NCBI GenBank assembly: GCA_963742205.1
Contig: CAVUKZ010000010.1
Span: forward strand, 372,001-436,000
Length of the DNA stretch: 64,000 nt
Reading direction: 5' to 3'
From: WHSW01 sp963742205
Lineage (GTDB): Bacteria > Actinomycetota > Thermoleophilia > Solirubrobacterales > 70-9
Of the stretch, positions 60,038 to 64,000 are shown one piece after another. The position numbers were made by a program, and so were the translations under genes. The notes under the pieces are model-generated. The model searched no databases. It was not told where the DNA came from and worked only from the letters and a program-made list of their open reading frames with translations. Each line of letters starts with the position of its first letter. Position 1 is the stretch's first letter.

Positions 60038-60235
60038 CTAGACGGCCTGGACGTTCGCGGCGCGCGGACCCTTGTCGCTCTGCTCGGACTCGAAGCTGAC
60101 CTTGGTGCCCTCGGTGAGGGTGTGGCCTGCGACGACCGAGTTCTGATGGACGAAGAGATCCTTCGAGCCGTCATCGGGTGTGATGAAGCCGAAGCCCTTG
60201 GTGTCGTTGAACCACTTCACGGTTCCAGTAGACAT
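60038..60235 (-). CDS. csp: cold-shock protein
   Basis: A 65-residue cold-shock domain: MSTGTVKWFNDTKGFGFITP holds RNP1 (KGFGFI), and DDGSKDLFVHQNSVV holds RNP2. It ends KGPRAANVQAV. ATG 60235 follows ggaggaattctc. These proteins bind single-stranded RNA and act as chaperones for transcripts. The leader (about 60236 to 60430) is long and without a gene, as in other csp genes whose 5' UTR governs temperature response, though no fold was traced here. Confidence 0.95.
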   Translation of the reverse strand: MSTGTVKWFNDTKGFGFITPDDGSKDLFVHQNSVVAGHTLTEGTKVSFESEQSDKGPRAANVQAV

Positions 60236-60424
60236 GAGAATTCCTCCACGGGGTTCAGTGCGAACGCGCGCGGAGGATGCGGTTGAGCAACGACTGCGAC
60301 GCTGGCACGAGATAAAGCCGACGCGATCTGCGCGGCGCGGGCGACCGTAGCAGGTCAACCCGGGCCACCGGGCCCTGAATCGCGTCAGCGCGCCTACAGG
60401 TCCCTTTAGACGGCGCCGGTAGAG

Positions 60425-61492
60425 TTGTCTTTCCAAGCCCGACGGGTCCTGGTCCCTCGCCCTACGAGCTCAGCCTACAGCAGAGGGAACAGGTGCCGCA
60501 TCCGCGATCCCGACTCGGGTCCCGCCGAGACTCTCTCAGACCAAGTTGCACGCGAGGGCGCCAGCGGCCCGCTCGCGTCGGCTCGCCGCTGGGCGCGGAC
60601 GCACCCGGTCGCGATCACGATCATCGGCAGCCTCGTCGTCGGCGTCGTGCTGATCGTCGCCCTGTGGAGCAAGCGAGGCGAGTTCGCCGCCGCGCTCGGC
60701 GACGCTCCGATCTGGATCCTCGGGCTCGCGGTTCTCCTGCAGTTGATCTGGCTGCTCGCCCGCAGCGAGGCCTGGCACGTTTGCGTCGGCGCAGCCGGCG
60801 GCGCGGTCAGCCGCCGACGCCTGTACCGGGCGTCGAGCGTCGGTTACCTCGGGAACATCTTCAACGCCAACTTCGGCGCCGGCGTGCGGATCGCGGCCCT
60901 GCGCCGCTCGGCCCCCACCGACAGCCCCTGCGTCTCGGCGCTGATCGCCGCCGAGCTGCCGATCATCGTGATCGAGGGAGCGCTCGTGGCGCTCTGTTCG
61001 TTCACCCTCGTCGGCCCGCTCGGACTGCCCTGGTGGCTGCCCCTGGTCTTCGTCGCCGTCGGCGCGCTCGTGATTGCGGGACTCACCCACGTCGCCCGCG
61101 ACCGGCGCGAGGGCTTCTGGGAGGGGCTCGCCGTGATGCGCGGCCTCCACGGCCGGACCCGCATCCTCGCCCTGGTGCTCTTCGCGGTCAGCGCTCAGGT
61201 CGTTCGCAACTGGCTCGTGCTCAAGGGGCTCGGCGTCGACGTCTCCTGGTTTGACTCGATCGCGCTGCTGATCGGCGCCGCGGTGCTCGGAATGCTCCCG
61301 GTTGGCCCGACGCTCGGCGTGGCCACGGCGGTCGTCATCCTCGGTGCCAACGGGGTCGCGATCACCGCCGCCGCCGGGGCATTGCTGACCGCGACCGCCG
61401 CGATCGGGGCCATCTGCTTCGCCGCCTGGGCGCTGGCGGACCGGATGCGACCGGCCGGGCAGCCTAGCCCGGTCCTCGCGCAGGGCACGTAG
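60425..61492 (+). CDS. LPG-synthase-like (YbhN) integral membrane protein
   Basis: About 355 residues, TTG 60425 as the only in-frame start; the first 40 residues are doubtful. Helices include AITIIGSLVVGVVLIVALWS, DAPIWILGLAVLLQLIWLLA and LGLPWWLPLVFVAVGALVIA, with the family motif YLGNIFNANFGAGVRIAALR. It resembles the flippase-like domain of MprF and the C-terminal half of the fusion at 52036-54334. It may move or shield a lipid; no synthetase domain is present. It is convergent with the ABC-F gene. Confidence 0.72.
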   Translation: MSFQARRVLVPRPTSSAYSRGNRCRIRDPDSGPAETLSDQVAREGASGPLASARRWARTHPVAITIIGSLVVGVVLIVALWSKRGEFAAALGDAPIWILGLAVLLQLIWLLARSEAWHVCVGAAGGAVSRRRLYRASSVGYLGNIFNANFGAGVRIAALRRSAPTDSPCVSALIAAELPIIVIEGALVALCSFTLVGPLGLPWWLPLVFVAVGALVIAGLTHVARDRREGFWEGLAVMRGLHGRTRILALVLFAVSAQVVRNWLVLKGLGVDVSWFDSIALLIGAAVLGMLPVGPTLGVATAVVILGANGVAITAAAGALLTATAAIGAICFAAWALADRMRPAGQPSPVLAQGT

Positions 61493-61514
61493 CCCGATTG
61501 AGCTCGGGCGCGGA

Positions 61515-63395
61515 CTAGCCCTCGACCCGCTCCGCCGCCGCCTCCCAGCGGGCGATGAGCTCATCGAGTTCGGCCCGCGCGCGCTCGTGGCGCGCCGTTG
61601 CACGCGCGGAGCGCTCGGGGTTCGACCAATTGGCGGGGTCGGCGAGCTCGTCCTCGAGTCGCTTGAAGGCAGCCTCCGCCTTCTCCACCTGGCGCTCGAG
61701 CCGCTCCAGGTCGGCCCGGCGATTCTTGCTCGGGCCCGCGTCGCGGGGCGGCCGGCCCCGCTTGGGCTCGGCGCCGGGCGCGTTGCGTTCGCGCTCGGCC
61801 GCGACCGTGGAGCGATACTCGGCCCAGCCCCCCGCGTGGCTGCGCAGCGCGCGATCCTCGATCACGAGGGTGCGTGACCCCACCGCCTCCAGCAGTGCCC
61901 GGTCGTGAGAGACGAGCAGCAGCGCGCCCGCGAAGGAGGTGAGCGCGTCCTCGAGCGCCTCGCGGCTCTCGAGGTCGAGGTGGTTTGTCGGCTCGTCGAG
62001 CACCAGCACGTTGGCGTCCGACTGGGTCAGCAGCGCGAGCGCCAGGCGCTGTGCCTCGCCGCCGGAGATGTCGGCCAGGCGCTTGGCGACGTCGTCGCCG
62101 GAGAACAGGAAGCGGCCGAGCAGAGCCCGGGTCTTCGCCTCCGAGAGCCCGGTGGATCGCTGCGCGTGGCTGAGCAGGGTCGCGTCGGGCTCCCCGGCGA
62201 TCTCCTGATGCTGGGAGAGGTAGCCGAGCTTGGCGTTGTGACCACGCCGCGGCGCGCCCGCGGTCGGCTCGCGCTCACCGACCAGGGTCTCGAGCAGCGT
62301 GGTCTTGCCCGAGCCGTTCGCGCCGACGAGGCAGACGTGCTCGCCACGCTCGAGCCACATCTCCGCATCCTCGATCAGGATCCTGTCCCCGGCCTCGATG
62401 CGGCCGCCATCGAACTCGAGCGCGACCTTGCCCGAGCGCTCCGCGTCACCAAAGCTGAACGCCAGCGTGCGGTTGTCGCGCGGGTCGACCTCCACCGCGC
62501 CGCGCCGCAGGCGCTCGATGTGCTTCAGCTTCGATTGCGCCTGGCGCGCCTTGGTCGCCTTGTAGCGAAATCGCTCCACGAATCGCTCCATGCGGGCGAT
62601 CTCGGCCTCCCGGCGGGCCGAGTCGCGCCCGGCGGCCAGCTCGCGCGCCGCCTGTTCGGCGCGCCACGCGTGCCAGGGGCCGGCGAAGTAGCGAGCCCGG
62701 CCGGCCTCGAGCTCGAGCACGGCGGTGCCGACCGACTCCAGGAACCAGCGGTCGTGCGCAACCAGGATCACCGCGGCGTCGACGTCCGTGAGGTACGCCT
62801 CAAGCCACTCGAGCGAGTCGATGTCGAGGTGGTTCGTGGGCTCGTCGAGCAGCAGCAGGTCCGGCTTCGAGGCCAGCGCCCGCGCGAGCGATGCCCGGGT
62901 CAGCTCACCGCCCGAGAAGGTGGACAGGGGCCGGTCGAGCTCGGCATCGACGAAACCCAGGCCGCGCAGCGCGACGTCGATCCCGTCGCGCCAGCGATAG
63001 CCGCCGGCGTGCTCGAGCCGCGCCTGGGCGTCGGCGTAGGCCGACAGGATCTGGGACTCGGAGTCGCCCGCCGCCATGCGCGCCTCCAGCTGGGCGAGCT
63101 CCGCCTCGATGCCGGCGATCCAGTCGAGGCCGGCCGCCGCGTACTCGCGCAGGGTCGCTTCGGTCCGCGGCGGGCGCTGATCGTGAAGCGCGACGCGGAC
63201 GCCCTTTTCGAGCGCGATCCGGCCGCCGTCGATCCCGGCCTCGCCGGCGATCATTCGGAGCAGGGTCGTCTTGCCCGAGCCGTTGCGCCCCGCGAGCGTC
63301 ATCCGCTCGCCGCGATCGAGCTTGAATGACAGGTCGGCGAACAGCGTCCGGTCGCCTATGCGCTTGGCGAGGCCGGCGGCCGTGATGACCGGCAA
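61515..63395 (-). CDS. ABC-F ATPase (Uup/EttA-like)
   Basis: A 626-residue soluble protein with two ABC domains and no membrane part. Domain 1 has LAGRNGSGKTTLLRMIAG, FSGGELTRASLARAL and LLLLDEPTNHLDIDSLEWL. Domain 2 has LVGANGSGKTTLLETLVG, ISGGEAQRLALALL and VLVLDEPTNHLDLESREAL. A charged coiled-coil C-terminus (RADLERLERQVEKAEAAFKR) follows, as in Uup. ABC-F proteins act on the ribosome, in translation control or antibiotic resistance; the subtype is not decided. A short arm (RDSARREAEIARMERFVERF) connects the halves. Confidence 0.88.
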   Translation of the reverse strand: MPVITAAGLAKRIGDRTLFADLSFKLDRGERMTLAGRNGSGKTTLLRMIAGEAGIDGGRIALEKGVRVALHDQRPPRTEATLREYAAAGLDWIAGIEAELAQLEARMAAGDSESQILSAYADAQARLEHAGGYRWRDGIDVALRGLGFVDAELDRPLSTFSGGELTRASLARALASKPDLLLLDEPTNHLDIDSLEWLEAYLTDVDAAVILVAHDRWFLESVGTAVLELEAGRARYFAGPWHAWRAEQAARELAAGRDSARREAEIARMERFVERFRYKATKARQAQSKLKHIERLRRGAVEVDPRDNRTLAFSFGDAERSGKVALEFDGGRIEAGDRILIEDAEMWLERGEHVCLVGANGSGKTTLLETLVGEREPTAGAPRRGHNAKLGYLSQHQEIAGEPDATLLSHAQRSTGLSEAKTRALLGRFLFSGDDVAKRLADISGGEAQRLALALLTQSDANVLVLDEPTNHLDLESREALEDALTSFAGALLLVSHDRALLEAVGSRTLVIEDRALRSHAGGWAEYRSTVAAERERNAPGAEPKRGRPPRDAGPSKNRRADLERLERQVEKAEAAFKRLEDELADPANWSNPERSARATARHERARAELDELIARWEAAAERVEG

Positions 63396-63410
63396 GGCGG
63401 TTCCCGGGAG

Positions 63411-63779
63411 CTAGACCGAGGCCGCCTGCTCGGCGGCGTCCTCACGGACCTGGAACGACGATCCGCAGCCGCAGGCGGCGACGACGTTCGGGTTGTTGAC
63501 CGTGAAGCCGGCCCCCTGGAGGCCGTCGACGAAGTCCACCTGTGACCCGAACACGAACTGCATGCTGACCTGGTCGACCACGACCGAGACGCCGTTGTGC
63601 TCGAACACGTGGTCGTCGGACTTCGGCGCATCCAGCGCGAGCGCGTACTGGAACCCAGAGCACCCGCCACCCTTGACGGCGACGCGCAGCGCCTGCTCAC
63701 TCTCGTTCGCGGCGACGAGGTCGCGGATCTTCTCCGCGGCCGTATCGGTGAGCGTTACCGCTGACTCTGCCGTCTCCAT
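63411..63779 (-). CDS. erpA: A-type iron-sulfur carrier ErpA/IscA
   Basis: A 122-residue A-type carrier. LRVAVKGGGCSGFQYALALD contributes Cys40, and VAACGCGSSFQV contributes Cys103 and Cys105, the three ligands of the family. The N-terminus ends in VTLTDTAAEKIRDL. It should receive clusters from the SUF/CGFS-glutaredoxin system and insert them into apo-enzymes. It lies 15 bases upstream of the ABC-F gene on the same strand. Confidence 0.92.
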   Translation of the reverse strand: METAESAVTLTDTAAEKIRDLVAANESEQALRVAVKGGGCSGFQYALALDAPKSDDHVFEHNGVSVVVDQVSMQFVFGSQVDFVDGLQGAGFTVNNPNVVAACGCGSSFQVREDAAEQAASV

Positions 63780-63801
63780 GGCTCCACATTCTAAAGGGTG
63801 A

Positions 63802-64000
63802 TCAGGACTTTTTTCGATTCTCGTCGGCAGACCGCTGTGGATAGCGGAAATCGAGGTACTGGCGGATGCGCTTGGAGTCCGAGATCACCTCGTCGCCGTC
63901 GACCAGAACCGGCACACGCCGCTGCTTGGTGAGCTCCTCGATCTCCGGCCGCGACGACCGCCGGTAGGGCACTCGCTCGGTGCGGTGCTCGAGCTTGAGC
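63802..64000 (-). CDS. glutaredoxin/GST-N-like protein, partial at right edge
   Basis: Only the C-terminal 65 residues are inside: LKLEHRTERVPYRRSSRPEI, then EELTKQRRVPVLVDGDEVIS and DSKRIRQYLDFRYPQ, ending in a stop at 63802-63804. The pattern (cis-Pro in VPVLVDGDEVISDS, then IRQYLD) is that of a glutathione-S-transferase N-terminal or glutaredoxin-like thioredoxin fold. The redox site lies outside the window. It is the last gene on the minus strand before erpA. Confidence 0.7.
   Translation of the reverse strand, partial: LKLEHRTERVPYRRSSRPEIEELTKQRRVPVLVDGDEVISDSKRIRQYLDFRYPQRSADENRKKS

Noticed and set aside
61493..61514. cccga-ttgagc-tcggg as a terminator
   Set aside because: The stem is only five pairs and shares bases with the gene ends, so the evidence was too weak to list as a feature.

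Overview
This is a GC-rich, gene-dense chromosomal window. The gene set points to Actinobacteria, most likely the class Thermoleophilia (Solirubrobacterales). Supporting genes are an actinobacterial integration host factor, a coproheme decarboxylase (ChdC/HemQ), an FprA-type ferredoxin reductase, a YrbE/MlaF lipid importer, an actinobacterial-type LexA box in front of dinB, and several secreted small proteins typical of that class. The taxonomy is an inference from gene content; no rRNA gene lies in the window.

Region 1 (1-14,290) is accessory and worn. It holds a frameshifted IS30-family element, a P27-type phage terminase small subunit with a partner gene, a broken prohead-protease fragment, a frameshifted ribbon-helix-helix protein, two cell-surface 'DLRNDSL' repeat proteins, a 17-residue-repeat YadA-head-like protein, tandem SnoaL-like genes and scattered copies of their 3' tail. 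It reads as the debris of one or more mobile elements mixed with lineage-specific secreted proteins.

Region 2 (14,293-30,160) is mostly core. It contains a PAS protein with a metallo-beta-lactamase protein, amt-glnK (the PII protein lacks Tyr51), a coiled-coil protein, a membrane-anchored GMC oxidoreductase, PPK2, a MoxR/VWA pair, a TPP riboswitch driving a thiamine-precursor ABC transporter, and an AlkA-like glycosylase. It ends with a GNAT protein divergent from a serine-palmitoyltransferase-like enzyme, a possible ceramide-synthesis pair.

Region 3 (31,444-46,100) holds the IHF-like gene, small membrane proteins, an operon of MMPL transporter, thioredoxin-like and B3/B4 proteins, and a lipid importer whose two YrbE permeases are fused in one chain. 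It also holds two tandem PQQ-type sugar dehydrogenases, an aldehyde dehydrogenase and a thioesterase.

Region 4 (46,100-64,000) contains dinB with a LexA box over its start codon, yjbQ, a glyoxalase-fold protein, and metH behind a SAM-I riboswitch. Next come a glycosyltransferase fused to an LPG-synthase-like membrane domain, a large membrane protein, chdC, an iron-sulfur/redox group (fprA, bolA, CGFS glutaredoxin and later erpA), a cold-shock protein, a second LPG-synthase-like protein and an ABC-F ATPase.

A recurring oddity is the single-base frameshift. At least six otherwise intact core genes (moxR, the GMC oxidase, a PQQ dehydrogenase, metH twice, the glycosyltransferase fusion, fprA) are split this way, so the reported sequence probably carries indel errors. 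Two of the breaks sit at the same 12-base string. Coordinates for those genes span the whole repaired reading frame.
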